Part shown: piece after piece, positions 1 to 8,985 of the stretch
How the letters are laid out: each line of letters begins with the position of its first letter
How positions within the stretch are numbered: position 1 is the stretch's first letter
Source: Pandoraea aquatica
Lineage (GTDB): Bacteria; Pseudomonadota; Gammaproteobacteria; Burkholderiales; Burkholderiaceae
Direction of reading: 5' to 3'
Assembly: GCF_902459565.1 (NCBI RefSeq)
Contig: NZ_CABPSN010000002.1
Span: forward strand, 372,001-436,000
Length of the DNA: 64,000 nt
Translations under genes and position numbers: made by a program
The notes under the pieces: generated by a model
What the model saw: the letters and a program-made list of their open reading frames with translations, nothing else
Databases searched by the model: none
Told to the model about the DNA's origin: nothing

Positions 1-260
1 TGGAGTAGCGTGCGTCGTTTCATGGTACGTCTTCCCCTTTCCTGGTTAGACCGGTCGATCCGGTATCGGGGAATTAACGCAAGGGTCGTGCCAGCGTCCC
101 GTCACTATGTGCCATCACGCGCCGATGGCGTGGCGACGGGGGCGGTGGGGGAAGATTTTCAGGAGGTCCGCCGTGCGCGCGAGACACGGTGGTGCGACGG
201 CGCGCCGTATTGGTGCGCACCGACTTGGCGCGTCGACGTGTCCGTTCGTGCGCGAGGGCG

Positions 261-473
261 TCAGGCTTTGCGCGGCGATTCTACTGGCGGTGTGCCGTCA
301 TGAAAAAGGGATGTCAGAAGCGAACGAAGCTCTGCCGAATCGGCATGCTTGTGGACCGTGACCGCATGCTGCACGGCGGCCTCCAGCAATTCGCTTTCGG
401 AGTCTGCGCTAAGCGCGACCGAACAGTTCATTTCGCTGGGGAATTCCCGGCAATCGATGAATTTGCGAGCCAT
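261..473 (-). CDS. DUF1059 family small protein
   Basis: This 70-residue protein begins MARKFIDCREFPSEMNCSVA and matches the small DUF1059 family in length and in its N-terminal ARKFIDCREFPS segment. An in-frame ATG further upstream (at 512) exists, but the start at 473 is preceded by a good Shine-Dalgarno sequence (gaggagag), so it is preferred. The family has no established biochemical function. The residues V-HA and H-DS in the second half are typical of the family. It is a single-gene unit reading away from the MFS gene. No partner gene is visible to its left before the window edge. The family assignment is fairly secure; any role is unknown. Confidence 0.8.
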   Translation of the reverse strand: MARKFIDCREFPSEMNCSVALSADSESELLEAAVQHAVTVHKHADSAELRSLLTSLFHDGTPPVESPRKA

Positions 474-782
474 GATGCTCTCCTCGCACAAACAGACTGA
501 TGACGCATGCATGAACCACCGCGAGCGAAGAGCGCCACGCGAAGTGGTTCAAAAAGTATAGGCCGCAGCGGATGAGACGACGGTAACGAGACCGGTTTCC
601 CCGGGGGGGGGGGGCGGTCACGCGCCATGCACGCACCGAAGATCGACGTGAGGAAGTACCCCGCCGGAGGGCATGTGACACGCCGTTCTGGCATTTTTTG
701 ATGCATGATTGGCATTCGTGCCAAATGGGCTGGCGGCAAGATGGCGGCGACTGAAGACTACTCACTCACTCGACATCACACC
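474..782. other. Divergent intergenic region with G12 tract
   Basis: This 309-bp gap lies between the DUF1059 gene and the MFS gene. On the minus strand a TATACT hexamer (556-561) could be the -10 box of the DUF1059 gene. An 8-bp inverted repeat TGAACCAC/GTGGTTCA (512-519 and 544-551) falls in that gene's presumed 5' leader. A run of 12 G residues occupies 603-614. No convincing gene is seen here. Confidence 0.5.
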
Positions 783-2054
783 ATGACCGATTCCGCTGCC
801 GGGCGCACCGCGCCACCTTCCGAGCCTGCCGAGCACCAGCGCCGTCGACTGGGCCGACGTTATGCCGCCGTACTCGCCGCCTGTCAGGCGCTCTACACGG
901 CGGCGTTGTCCGTCGACCTGACGCTGACGGGTCTCGTCGGCTACATGCTCGCGTCCGACAAGGGCTATGCGACGCTGCCGTTCTCGCTCATTACCGTTGC
1001 TTCGGCGATTACGACGATCTTCGCTTCGATGCTGATTCAACGCTTCGGCCAGCGGCTCGGCTTCGCGCTGGGCGCACTGTTCGGCACCGTGGGCGGGCTG
1101 GTGTCGGTGATGGCGATCTACGAGAAGCACTTCGCGATGTTCTGCGCGGGCACGGCGTGCGTGGGTGTGTTTCAGGCGTTTGCGCGTTACTACCGGCTGG
1201 CGGCGGCGGACGTCGTGCCCGTCGAAGACAAGCCGCGCGCTATCTCCGTCGTGCTGACGGGCGGCGTGCTGGCCGCTGTGATCGGACCGGCGCTCGCAGC
1301 AGGCAGCAAGGACTGGCTCGCGCCGGTGACGTTCGCGGGTTCGTATCTCGTCGTGACGATCCTCTCGGGCATCTCGTTGTTGCTACTCGTTGGCTTCCTG
1401 CGTGACTTGCCGGTGCATGCAGCAGGTGGGGCGGCGGGCGGTGTGGCGGAATTGCCTGCGCGTCCGCTGGGCGAGATCATGCGCCAGCCGATTTACGTGG
1501 CGGCGCTTGCCAACAATCTGATCGGCTTCATGGTGATGATGTTCGTGATGACGGCGACGCCGATTGCAGCCGTCGCGTGCGGCCACAGCATCGACGACGG
1601 TGCGCACATCATCGAATGGCATCTGGTCGGCATGTATGCGCCGTCGTTCTTCTCCGGTCATCTCGTGAAGCGTTGGGGTGTGGTGCCGGTGCTGCTGCTC
1701 GGTATTGGCATGTCGGCGCTGTGCGGTGTGCTGGCGCTGATGTCGACGAGCCTCGCATACTTCTATGCGGCGCTGGCGTTTCTCGGCGTCGGCTGGAACT
1801 TCATGTTCGTGGGCGGCACGACGTTGCTCACGATGTCGTACCGTCCGGCTGAGCGCGCACGTGCGCAGGCCGCCAACGAATTCATTACCTTTGCAGGCAC
1901 CGCACTGGCGAGTCTGTTCGCGGGGCAATTGCTGGCGCGTTTCGGCTGGGCGACGATCAATCAGGCGACGTTCCCGTTGTTGACGATCGCGGCGCTGGCG
2001 ACCGTGTGGTACGCCGTCGATGCGAAGCGCCGTCCGGCGCACGCGACGGCCTGA
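783..2054 (+). CDS. MFS transporter
   Basis: This 423-residue polytopic membrane protein has about twelve hydrophobic segments and a long cytoplasmic loop in the middle (around residues 205-230, rich in Ala/Gly/Pro). It fits the major facilitator superfamily in length and layout, including the LIQRFGQRLGFALGA segment after TM2, which resembles the MFS loop 2-3 motif. The start at 783 (MTDSAAGR) was chosen because the extra N-terminal residues available upstream look non-conserved and polar. No strong ribosome binding site is visible. The substrate cannot be told from sequence. It is followed by a GlxA-type regulator 38 bp downstream, so the two may be co-transcribed. Confidence 0.85.
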   Translation: MTDSAAGRTAPPSEPAEHQRRRLGRRYAAVLAACQALYTAALSVDLTLTGLVGYMLASDKGYATLPFSLITVASAITTIFASMLIQRFGQRLGFALGALFGTVGGLVSVMAIYEKHFAMFCAGTACVGVFQAFARYYRLAAADVVPVEDKPRAISVVLTGGVLAAVIGPALAAGSKDWLAPVTFAGSYLVVTILSGISLLLLVGFLRDLPVHAAGGAAGGVAELPARPLGEIMRQPIYVAALANNLIGFMVMMFVMTATPIAAVACGHSIDDGAHIIEWHLVGMYAPSFFSGHLVKRWGVVPVLLLGIGMSALCGVLALMSTSLAYFYAALAFLGVGWNFMFVGGTTLLTMSYRPAERARAQAANEFITFAGTALASLFAGQLLARFGWATINQATFPLLTIAALATVWYAVDAKRRPAHATA

Positions 2055-2092
2055 TTTCGATTTGTCGACTGACCGTTCACCGACTGTTCACC

Positions 2093-3079
2093 ATGAGCCA
2101 ACCTCGTCTCGTCGCGTTTCTTCTTGTGCCGCCGTTCGTTCTGCTGGATCTTGCGGGACCGCTCGACGCGTTTCACGCTGTCATCCGCAACGCCACGGAG
2201 CAGGGGCAGGACGCGCCCTACAAGACTGTGGTCGTGTCGGAGCATGGCGGTCCGGTGGAGACGGGGTCGGGCATCACGTTGCATACGGAGCCGATGCGGG
2301 CGCTGGACGCGATGCAGGTCGACACCCTGATCGCGGTGGGCGGTGCGGTGGCGCATCGTCCGGCGGTACCGGGGCCGGTAGGCGACTGGTTACGCGACTA
2401 TGCGCCGCGCGTGAGGCGCGTGTGTTCGGTGTGCGTGGGGGCGTTCGTGCTGGCTTCGGCGGGGTTGCTCAATGGGCGACGCGCTACGACGCACTGGCTG
2501 GATACGGCGATGTTGCAGGCGTGCTATCCGGAGGTGCTGGTCGAGTCCGATCCGATTTACGTGCGCGCGGACCCGGTGTGGACGTCGGCCGGGATTACGG
2601 CGGGCATCGATCTCGGATTGGCGTTGATCGAAGACGATTGCGGCGTGGATGTGGCGTTGCAGGCAGCGCGTCGGTTGGTGGTGTTTCTAAAACGCGCGGG
2701 TGGGCAGTCGCAGTTCAGTCCGCCGTTGCAGGAGCAGGTCGCGGCGGGCGCGCCGTTCGGCGATCTGCATGAATGGATGTCCCAGCGGCTGGACGGTGAC
2801 CTGTCGGTGATGCGACTGGCGGAGCAGGCGAACATGAGTCCGAGAACGTTTGCCCGAAGCTATCTCGCCCGCACCGGGTCAACACCTGCGAAGGCCGTGG
2901 AACGCATGCGTCTGGAAGCAGCGCGCTTCGCGTTGCTCGATTCGGATGCGTCGCTAAAACGTATCGCGGCACGTGTCGGCTTCGGCGACGAACAGAACCT
3001 GCGCCGCGCGTTTCAACGTCAGTACGGTGTGACGCCGGTGGCGTATCGGGAGCGGTTTGGGGTGGGGTGTGAGGCGTAA
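2093..3079 (+). CDS. GlxA family AraC-type transcriptional regulator
   Basis: This 328-residue regulator has an N-terminal DJ-1/PfpI-like domain (about residues 5-190) with the CSVCVGAFVL segment, whose Cys114 is in the nucleophile-elbow position, followed by ATTHW. The C-terminal part (about 225-325) is an AraC helix-turn-helix pair; its second helix-turn-helix holds IAARVGFGDEQNLRRAFQRQ, the classic AraC signature. GlxA-type proteins usually sense small amidated or amino metabolites and activate nearby genes. The start at 2093 (MSQPRLVAFLL) matches the usual N terminus of the family. It lies 38 bp after the MFS gene, which is a plausible target or partner. Confidence 0.9.
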   Translation: MSQPRLVAFLLVPPFVLLDLAGPLDAFHAVIRNATEQGQDAPYKTVVVSEHGGPVETGSGITLHTEPMRALDAMQVDTLIAVGGAVAHRPAVPGPVGDWLRDYAPRVRRVCSVCVGAFVLASAGLLNGRRATTHWLDTAMLQACYPEVLVESDPIYVRADPVWTSAGITAGIDLGLALIEDDCGVDVALQAARRLVVFLKRAGGQSQFSPPLQEQVAAGAPFGDLHEWMSQRLDGDLSVMRLAEQANMSPRTFARSYLARTGSTPAKAVERMRLEAARFALLDSDASLKRIAARVGFGDEQNLRRAFQRQYGVTPVAYRERFGVGCEA

Positions 3080-3227
3080 GGAGGCGAGGGTCAACTGTCG
3101 AAGGTGGCCGTTGACGCTTCAGTCGCCAATTGCAGGGGCAATTTCGGAATCATCCGATTTCGGAATGCCGGAGGCTCGTTGATACTTCACAGATCGTGAA
3201 TATCACCTCATTGGATTCGCCTCCTTT

Positions 3228-4181
3228 ATGCTTGCCAAGCGACTTGCACAATTCGTTTTCTCTTCACTTCTTTCACTGATGTCCATCCAGCCGCTATTCG
3301 CTCACGCCAGTTCAGCGCGGTGCAGCGAAGTGTGGCCAACGGTTAGGCCCGTGTTCGAGTCAGCGATTCAGTACGGCAACGCGGAGCGAAAGAGCGATCC
3401 GTTCATTACGGTATCGATAGATGGGAAGCCCGCTCGGATGCTGCTTGATTCGGGGTCGAATCGCCATGTCATTTGGGATCAACGCTTCGTCCCCGAGGAG
3501 GGCGAGCCGAACGTCGGTAGCCATGTTCTGAACACAATCGCGTCCTCTGCGCACGCACGTCAACGCGTTATCGCGTTGGAGGACGCGGAGGGGCGCCGCA
3601 CGACCCAGACAATTTACGTCATTGACGAGACGCCTTTGATGGCCGAGGGCTTCTCAGGGATTGTCAGTCCACAGTATCTGGCTGGCGGCGATGTGTCGGT
3701 GATGAACTTCAGGGACGACTGTTTTCTTGTTGGCGCACGCTTCGACCCTGAGGTCGTTGGGCGGATTCGTGTTGTCGACGGAAGGGCATTGCCCAATATC
3801 CATCATGTGATGGCAATTCCAGTGGAATTTAAGGGTGCGCGGATTCCCATGGTTGTCGATTCGGGGGCGTACGCGACAACGTTACCTCTGCCGATCATCA
3901 GCAGTGAAGTGGTCGGCGAGGCTCGACGCAGATCTGTCGACTTGTTGGGGCAAGCGATCGACAGCGACGATCGCACGCGACTCGTGGACTTCACGATTAA
4001 CGGTCAGCCGATCTCCCGCCATCCGGTCGCCTCTCAAGCTGTTCCGCGCGAAGGCGGCGTAGTGAGTCTTGGTGCGATTGGCATGGACGTCTTAAGGAAC
4101 CGGATCGTGTTTCACGACAACGCGCGTCATCGATTCGCGTTGTTGGTTCCATGGACGGAGGTGAGCGCTGGCCGTGAGTAA
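3228..4181 (+). CDS. Exported retropepsin-like aspartic protease, two DSG lobes
   Basis: This 317-residue protein starts with a hydrophobic signal peptide ending near FAHA. It carries two aspartic-protease triads, MLLDSGSNRHVIW (Asp74) and MVVDSGAYATTLP (Asp211), each within a segment reading as a lobe: a short substrate-strand, then DSG with a following small or hydroxyl residue. Bacterial retropepsin-like proteins usually have one triad and dimerise, whereas two within one chain recalls the pepsin layout. Base composition is lower in GC than the neighbours, which hints at later acquisition. It ends 1 bp short of the convergent MocR gene. Whether it is an active protease is inferred, and a substrate is unknown. 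Confidence 0.65.
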   Translation: MLAKRLAQFVFSSLLSLMSIQPLFAHASSARCSEVWPTVRPVFESAIQYGNAERKSDPFITVSIDGKPARMLLDSGSNRHVIWDQRFVPEEGEPNVGSHVLNTIASSAHARQRVIALEDAEGRRTTQTIYVIDETPLMAEGFSGIVSPQYLAGGDVSVMNFRDDCFLVGARFDPEVVGRIRVVDGRALPNIHHVMAIPVEFKGARIPMVVDSGAYATTLPLPIISSEVVGEARRRSVDLLGQAIDSDDRTRLVDFTINGQPISRHPVASQAVPREGGVVSLGAIGMDVLRNRIVFHDNARHRFALLVPWTEVSAGRE

Positions 4182-4182
4182 A

Positions 4183-5631
4183 TCACGCCGCCAGCTTCCC
4201 CGCCGCCGCCTTATCCAGAAACCGGAACAACCGTGCGTCATCCGAGTACGCGACGTTGAAGCGGAACCAGTGGCAGGGTTCGTTGTGGGCGAGGAAGAAC
4301 TCGCCCGGGGCGAGCATGATGCTTTCCAGTAGCGCAGCTTCCGCCAACTCGCGGGCGGGTTGGGTCGCATCCGGCAAGCTGCCGCACACGAACATGCCGC
4401 CTTCGGGCTGTGCGAGTAGCGTCACGCCGTGTGATTGAAGTTGGGTGATGAGACGTGCGCGGGAGCGCGTCAGGCGGTCCGACAGACGCTCGATGTGTTT
4501 GCGATGACGTCCTTCGGTCAGGATCGCGTGCACGATGCGCTCGTTGATCTCGGATGACGTCAGCCCCGCGACCATCTTGCTGCGGGCAATCTCATGCGCC
4601 AGATCGCGCGAACACGCAAGATACCCCACACGCACCGACGGTGAGATCGTCTTCGAAAAGCTGGAGACGTAAATCACGCGCGATAAACCATCCATTGCTG
4701 CCAATGAGGGCGTGCCCGCCGGGGCAAGCTCACGATAGATGTCGTCTTCGACGATCCAGAAGCCATGCTGCTCGGCACACTGCAAGATGCGATGCGCCGA
4801 CGCCGGTGTGAGCGACGTGCCCAACGGATTCTGCAACGCCGGGTTCACAAACAGCGCGCGCGGGCGATGCGTCTGCGCGGCCTGCTCCAGCGCCGCGAGG
4901 TCCAGCCCGGCTTCCGTGCGAGGAATGCCGACGACGTTCAATCCCGCCAGCCGCAACACCGCCAGCAGATTGCAGTACGCAGGGGCCTCGACCAGCACCG
5001 TGTCGCCCGGCTTGAGCAACGTGCGCACGACCAGATCCAACGCCTGCGTCGCGCCATGCGTGAGCACGATCTGCTCGGGCGGTGCGTCGATGGACAACTC
5101 GCCAAGGCGGCGCGCGAGCCACTGACGCAAGGGTCCGTACCCGTGCGGATGCCCGTAGTGCGCGAAATGGGCGCCCGGTCCCTTCGACAGCGAACGCAGT
5201 GCGCCATGCAGACCGTCCTCGTCGAGCCAACTGTCGGGCAGCCAGCCGCAGCCGCTTTTCACCGCAATGGAGTCGTCCGCGAAGATCTCCGAGAGTAACC
5301 AGGCGTTGGTGACTTCGCTCGCGGCAGCCCCCATCGACAGACTGCCACCGGGACTGGCCGAACCGGTCTCGCGCGCGTCTGCCGCCCCGGCCACGAAGAA
5401 CCCCGCGCCGCGCCGGGCCACGAGTGTGCCGTGCGCGACGAGACGGTCGTACGCCTCCACCACCGTGAACGTGCTGATGCCGTGCGCCTTCGCCAGCGAC
5501 CGGATCGACGGCATACGCATACCCGCGTGCAACGTCTGACGCTGCAATGCCCGCTCGACCTCCCGCACGATCTGGTCGACGAGCGCTTCGGGTTGCGTGC
5601 GGTTCAGGGTAAAGGCGAGCGGCTGGACCAT
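4183..5631 (-). CDS. MocR-type PLP-dependent transcriptional regulator
   Basis: This 482-residue protein joins a GntR-type winged helix (residues about 12-80, with MPSIRSLAKAHGISTFTVVEAYDRL) to a fold-type I aminotransferase domain. The PLP lysine is Lys327 in SSFSKTISPSVRVGY, and the cofactor-contacting DD (296-297) is present. MocR proteins bind PLP and an amino compound and control nearby amine or amino acid genes. The gene is divergent from an omega-amino-acid aminotransferase gene, so it very likely regulates the beta-alanine pair. The start at 5631 (MVQPLAFTLN) fits the family; an upstream in-frame ATG (5694) would add an unconserved cysteine-rich stretch. Confidence 0.9.
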   Translation of the reverse strand: MVQPLAFTLNRTQPEALVDQIVREVERALQRQTLHAGMRMPSIRSLAKAHGISTFTVVEAYDRLVAHGTLVARRGAGFFVAGAADARETGSASPGGSLSMGAAASEVTNAWLLSEIFADDSIAVKSGCGWLPDSWLDEDGLHGALRSLSKGPGAHFAHYGHPHGYGPLRQWLARRLGELSIDAPPEQIVLTHGATQALDLVVRTLLKPGDTVLVEAPAYCNLLAVLRLAGLNVVGIPRTEAGLDLAALEQAAQTHRPRALFVNPALQNPLGTSLTPASAHRILQCAEQHGFWIVEDDIYRELAPAGTPSLAAMDGLSRVIYVSSFSKTISPSVRVGYLACSRDLAHEIARSKMVAGLTSSEINERIVHAILTEGRHRKHIERLSDRLTRSRARLITQLQSHGVTLLAQPEGGMFVCGSLPDATQPARELAEAALLESIMLAPGEFFLAHNEPCHWFRFNVAYSDDARLFRFLDKAAAGKLAA

Positions 5632-5960
5632 GGTTTGACGAAAGTACGGGTAAGGACGGCGAGCGGACGTGCGACATGCGCACCCATCGAACACTCAATC
5701 TGCGGTGTACGGGTAAATCCCGAGCGGTGCGCCATTCGGCCCAAGCCCACGTGGTGCGGGGCTGCCGGGTGTCCGCTTCATCGGCTGTTGCCAATACAGT
5801 TGAGGCAATTGACCGATACAGAATAACCATTTTCCGAGTGACTGTACATGTCTGTACCGGTTCGCCTCTCGTAGCATCGATCCCATCCACCCGTGGGAGC
5901 GGCTTCGCGTCGCCAACCCGGGACCTCCTGATCGTGACACGCCCCTGGGGAGCCCCCGCG
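5632..5960. promoter_or_regulatory. Divergent mocR / aminotransferase control region
   Basis: This 329-bp divergent region separates the MocR gene from the aminotransferase gene. It contains four copies of the hexamer CTGTAY in either orientation: ATACAG at 5794 and 5816 (22 bp apart), and CTGTAC at 5842 and 5852 (10 bp apart). The spacings are one or two helical turns, as expected for MocR proteins, which usually bind direct repeats. Function as an operator is inferred. Confidence 0.5.
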
Positions 5961-7289
5961 ATGAACATGAAAGACCTGAATCTCGATATGACGGCGTTCT
6001 GGATGCCGTTCACCAACAACCGTCAGTTCAAAAGCTCGCCGCGACTGCTGGTCAAGGCCGAAGGCATGCACTACACGTCGTCGGACAATCGTCAGATTCT
6101 CGACGGCACCGCCGGGCTGTGGTGCGTGAACGCCGGTCACTGCCGCACCGAGATCGTCGAAGCGATCCGTCAGCAGGCCGGTGAAATGGACTTCGCGCCG
6201 ACGTTCCAGATGGGCCACCCGAAAGCGTTCGAAGCGGCCGCCAAGATCGCCGAGATCACGCCGCAAGGCCTCGATCGCGTGTTCTTCACGAACTCGGGTT
6301 CGGAATCGGTCGACACCGCACTGAAGATCGCACTCGCCTATCACCGCGCACGCGGCGAAGGCCAGCGCACGCGCCTCATCGGTCGTGAGCGCGGCTATCA
6401 CGGCGTGGGCTTCGGCGGCATCTCGGTCGGTGGCATCTCGCCGAACCGCAAGGCGTATTCCGGCCAACTGCTGCCCGCCGTCGATCACCTCCCGCACACG
6501 CTCAACATCAAGGAAGCCGCCTTCACCAAGGGACAGCCGACGTGGGGCGCGCATCTGGCCGACGAACTGGAGCGCATCGTCACGCTGCACGACGCGTCGA
6601 CCATCGCTGCCGTGATCGTCGAGCCGCTGGCCGGCTCCACCGGCGTGCTGGTGCCGCCGCAAGGCTATCTGCAAAAGTTGCGCGAGATCTGCGACAAGCA
6701 CGGCATCCTGCTGATTTTCGACGAAGTGATCACGGGCCTCGGCCGCCTCGGCAAGCCGTTCGCCGCCCAGTACTTCGGCGTGACGCCGGACATCATCACG
6801 ATGGCCAAGGGCGTGAACAACGCGGTTGTGCCGATGGGGGCCGTCGCCGTGAAGACGACCGTGCACGACACCATCGTCGACGCCGGTAACACGGGTGCCA
6901 TCGAGTTCTTCCACGGTTACACGTACTCGGGCCACCCGCTGGCGGCGGCAGCCGCTTGCGCCGCACTCGACCTCTACAAGAACGACGGCCTGTTCGAGCG
7001 CGCTGCCAAGCTCGCCCCGCACTTCGAAAAGTCGATTCACGGTCTGCGCGATCTGCCGAACGTCGTCGACATTCGCAACCTCGGCATGGTCGGCGGCATC
7101 GAACTGGCGACGCGCGACGGCAAGCCCGGCGCACGTGCGCACGAGATCTTCGTCAAGTGCTTCGAGAAGGGCGCACTGATCCGCTACACCGGCGACATCC
7201 TCGCGTTCTCGCCGCCGCTCATCATCAGCGAAGCGCAGATCGACGAGTTGTTCGGCATCGTCGCGGAAGCGATCCGCGAGACGGCATAA
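5961..7289 (+). CDS. Omega-amino acid--pyruvate aminotransferase (beta-alanine:pyruvate transaminase)
   Basis: This 442-residue class III aminotransferase transfers the amino group of beta-alanine or another omega-amino acid to pyruvate, giving malonate semialdehyde and alanine. The pyridoxal lysine is Lys283 in TMAKGVNNAVVPMG, and Asp254 in IFDEVITGLGRLG contacts the PLP ring nitrogen. The N terminus DMTAFWMPFTNNRQFK and the motif GTAGLWCVNAGHCR are hallmarks of the omega-amino-acid:pyruvate branch. The start at 5961 has a purine-rich GGGGAG upstream; ATG at 5967 is an alternative. A semialdehyde dehydrogenase follows 51 bp later, so the pair would take beta-alanine to acetyl-CoA. Confidence 0.9.
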   Translation: MNMKDLNLDMTAFWMPFTNNRQFKSSPRLLVKAEGMHYTSSDNRQILDGTAGLWCVNAGHCRTEIVEAIRQQAGEMDFAPTFQMGHPKAFEAAAKIAEITPQGLDRVFFTNSGSESVDTALKIALAYHRARGEGQRTRLIGRERGYHGVGFGGISVGGISPNRKAYSGQLLPAVDHLPHTLNIKEAAFTKGQPTWGAHLADELERIVTLHDASTIAAVIVEPLAGSTGVLVPPQGYLQKLREICDKHGILLIFDEVITGLGRLGKPFAAQYFGVTPDIITMAKGVNNAVVPMGAVAVKTTVHDTIVDAGNTGAIEFFHGYTYSGHPLAAAAACAALDLYKNDGLFERAAKLAPHFEKSIHGLRDLPNVVDIRNLGMVGGIELATRDGKPGARAHEIFVKCFEKGALIRYTGDILAFSPPLIISEAQIDELFGIVAEAIRETA

Positions 7290-7340
7290 GTCGGCATAAG
7301 CCTGCACCCACGCATTCACACAGTATTTACGGAAATCGAC

Positions 7341-8867
7341 ATGAACCAACGAGTCAGCACCGAACGTATCGAGCATTGGATTGGCGGCGCAAGCGTCGCG
7401 TCGGGCGAAGCCGAACTGCGCTTTGGCGAAGTGACGAACCCGGCGACCGGCGAAGTGATTCGTCAGGTGGCGCTGGGCGGTACGAAGGACGTCGCAACGG
7501 CCGTCGCCGCTGCACGTGCCGCGCTGCCGGGCTGGCGCGCCACGCCGCCGATGAAGCGCGCTCGCGTGATGATGAAGTACCGTGAACTGCTCGAGACGAA
7601 CCGCGAAGCGCTCGTGCAACTGATCACGCAAGAACACGGCAAGACGCTCGACGACGCCCGTGGCGAAGTCACGCGCGGCATCGAAGTGGTCGAGTTCGCC
7701 ATCGGTATCCCGCACCTGCTCAAGGGCGAGATCGCGCCGCAAGTCGGCACCGGCGTCGACACGTACTCGATCCATCAGCCGGTGGGTGTTTGCGCGGGTA
7801 TCACCCCGTTCAACTTCCCGGCCATGGTGCCGCTGTGGATGTTCCCGATGGCCGTGGCGTGCGGCAACACGTTCGTGCTCAAGCCGTCGGAGAAGGTGCC
7901 GTCGGCGGCGCTGCTGCTGGTGCGTCTGGCCAAGGACGCCGGTTTGCCCGACGGCGTGCTCAACGTCGTGAACGGCGATAAGGCGGCCGTCGATGCGCTG
8001 CTCACGCACCCGGACGTGAACGCTGTGTCGTTCGTCGGCTCCACGCCGATTGCGCAGTACATCTACAGCACGGCGTCGGCGCATGGTAAGCGCGTGCAGG
8101 CGCTTGGCGGCGCGAAGAACCACGGCGTGGTGATGCCGGACGCCGATCTCGACTTCACCGTCGACGCGCTGATCGGTGCAGCGTACGGTTCGGCGGGTGA
8201 ACGCTGCATGGCGATCTCGGTGGCGGTTGCAGTGGGTGACGTGGCCGACCAACTGGTGGCGCGTCTCGCACAAGCCGCGAAGGCGTTGCCGGTCGGCGAC
8301 GGCACCGACCCCGTCGCGCAAATGGGACCGCTCATCACGCGCGTGCATTGCGACAAGGTGAAGGGGTTCGTGGACGCGGGTGTGGACGAAGGCGCGAAGC
8401 TCGTGGTGGACGGCCGTGGCCTGAAGGTCGCCCAGCGCGACGACGGTTTCTTCATCGGTCCGTGCCTGTTCGATAACGTCACGCCGGATATGTCGATCTA
8501 TCGCAACGAGATCTTCGGGCCGGTGCTGTCGGTCGTGCGCGTGAACACGCTGGAAGAGGCGATTGCGCTCATCAACCGTAATCCGTACGCGAACGGCACG
8601 GCAGTGTTCACGACGTCGGGCGGCGCTGCACGTCGTTTCGAAGACGAAATCGAAGTCGGCATGGTCGGCGTGAACGTGCCGATCCCGGTGCCGGTCTCGT
8701 ACTTCTCGTTCGGCGGCTGGCGCAATTCGCTGTTCGGCGATCAGCACATCTACGGGCCGGAGTCGGTGCGTTTCTACACGCGCTCGAAGGTGGTCACGCG
8801 TCGCTGGTCGGAAGGCCGTCCGGCGAATGCCACGTCGTCGCTCGTCATGCCGACACTCGGTCAGTAA
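7341..8867 (+). CDS. mmsA: CoA-acylating methylmalonate/malonate-semialdehyde dehydrogenase
   Basis: This 508-residue enzyme oxidises (methyl)malonate semialdehyde with NAD and CoA, releasing CO2 and giving propionyl-CoA or acetyl-CoA. The catalytic cysteine is Cys289 in [15 protein letters not shown], the MmsA version of the aldehyde dehydrogenase active site, and the [15 protein letters not shown] segment (158-171) is also MmsA-like. It lies 51 bp after the aminotransferase gene on the same strand, which points to malonate semialdehyde from beta-alanine as the physiological substrate. A strong hairpin terminator follows. Confidence 0.92.
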   Translation: MNQRVSTERIEHWIGGASVASGEAELRFGEVTNPATGEVIRQVALGGTKDVATAVAAARAALPGWRATPPMKRARVMMKYRELLETNREALVQLITQEHGKTLDDARGEVTRGIEVVEFAIGIPHLLKGEIAPQVGTGVDTYSIHQPVGVCAGITPFNFPAMVPLWMFPMAVACGNTFVLKPSEKVPSAALLLVRLAKDAGLPDGVLNVVNGDKAAVDALLTHPDVNAVSFVGSTPIAQYIYSTASAHGKRVQALGGAKNHGVVMPDADLDFTVDALIGAAYGSAGERCMAISVAVAVGDVADQLVARLAQAAKALPVGDGTDPVAQMGPLITRVHCDKVKGFVDAGVDEGAKLVVDGRGLKVAQRDDGFFIGPCLFDNVTPDMSIYRNEIFGPVLSVVRVNTLEEAIALINRNPYANGTAVFTTSGGAARRFEDEIEVGMVGVNVPIPVPVSYFSFGGWRNSLFGDQHIYGPESVRFYTRSKVVTRRWSEGRPANATSSLVMPTLGQ

Positions 8868-8920
8868 GTTGTCGGACAGATGCCGGTGGATCTCACTGGC
8901 GTCGACGTCCACAGTATGCG

Positions 8921-8957
8921 AAAACGCCGTCCCGGGATGCCCGGCGACGGCGTTTTT
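8921..8957. terminator. Bidirectional intrinsic terminator
   Basis: An 11-bp perfect stem AAAACGCCGTC / GACGGCGTTTT closes a GC-rich loop and ends in a run of T on both strands. It lies between the convergent mmsA and pxpA genes and can serve both. Confidence 0.85.
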
Positions 8958-8985
8958 CGTTCGTGGACGATGATCGTGTGCGGTG

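Noticed and set aside
10-303. Possible short gene at the left edge on the plus strand
   Set aside because: Composition is Arg-rich without motif, overlapping frames are equally open, and there is no ribosome binding site. I see no supportable gene in 1-260.
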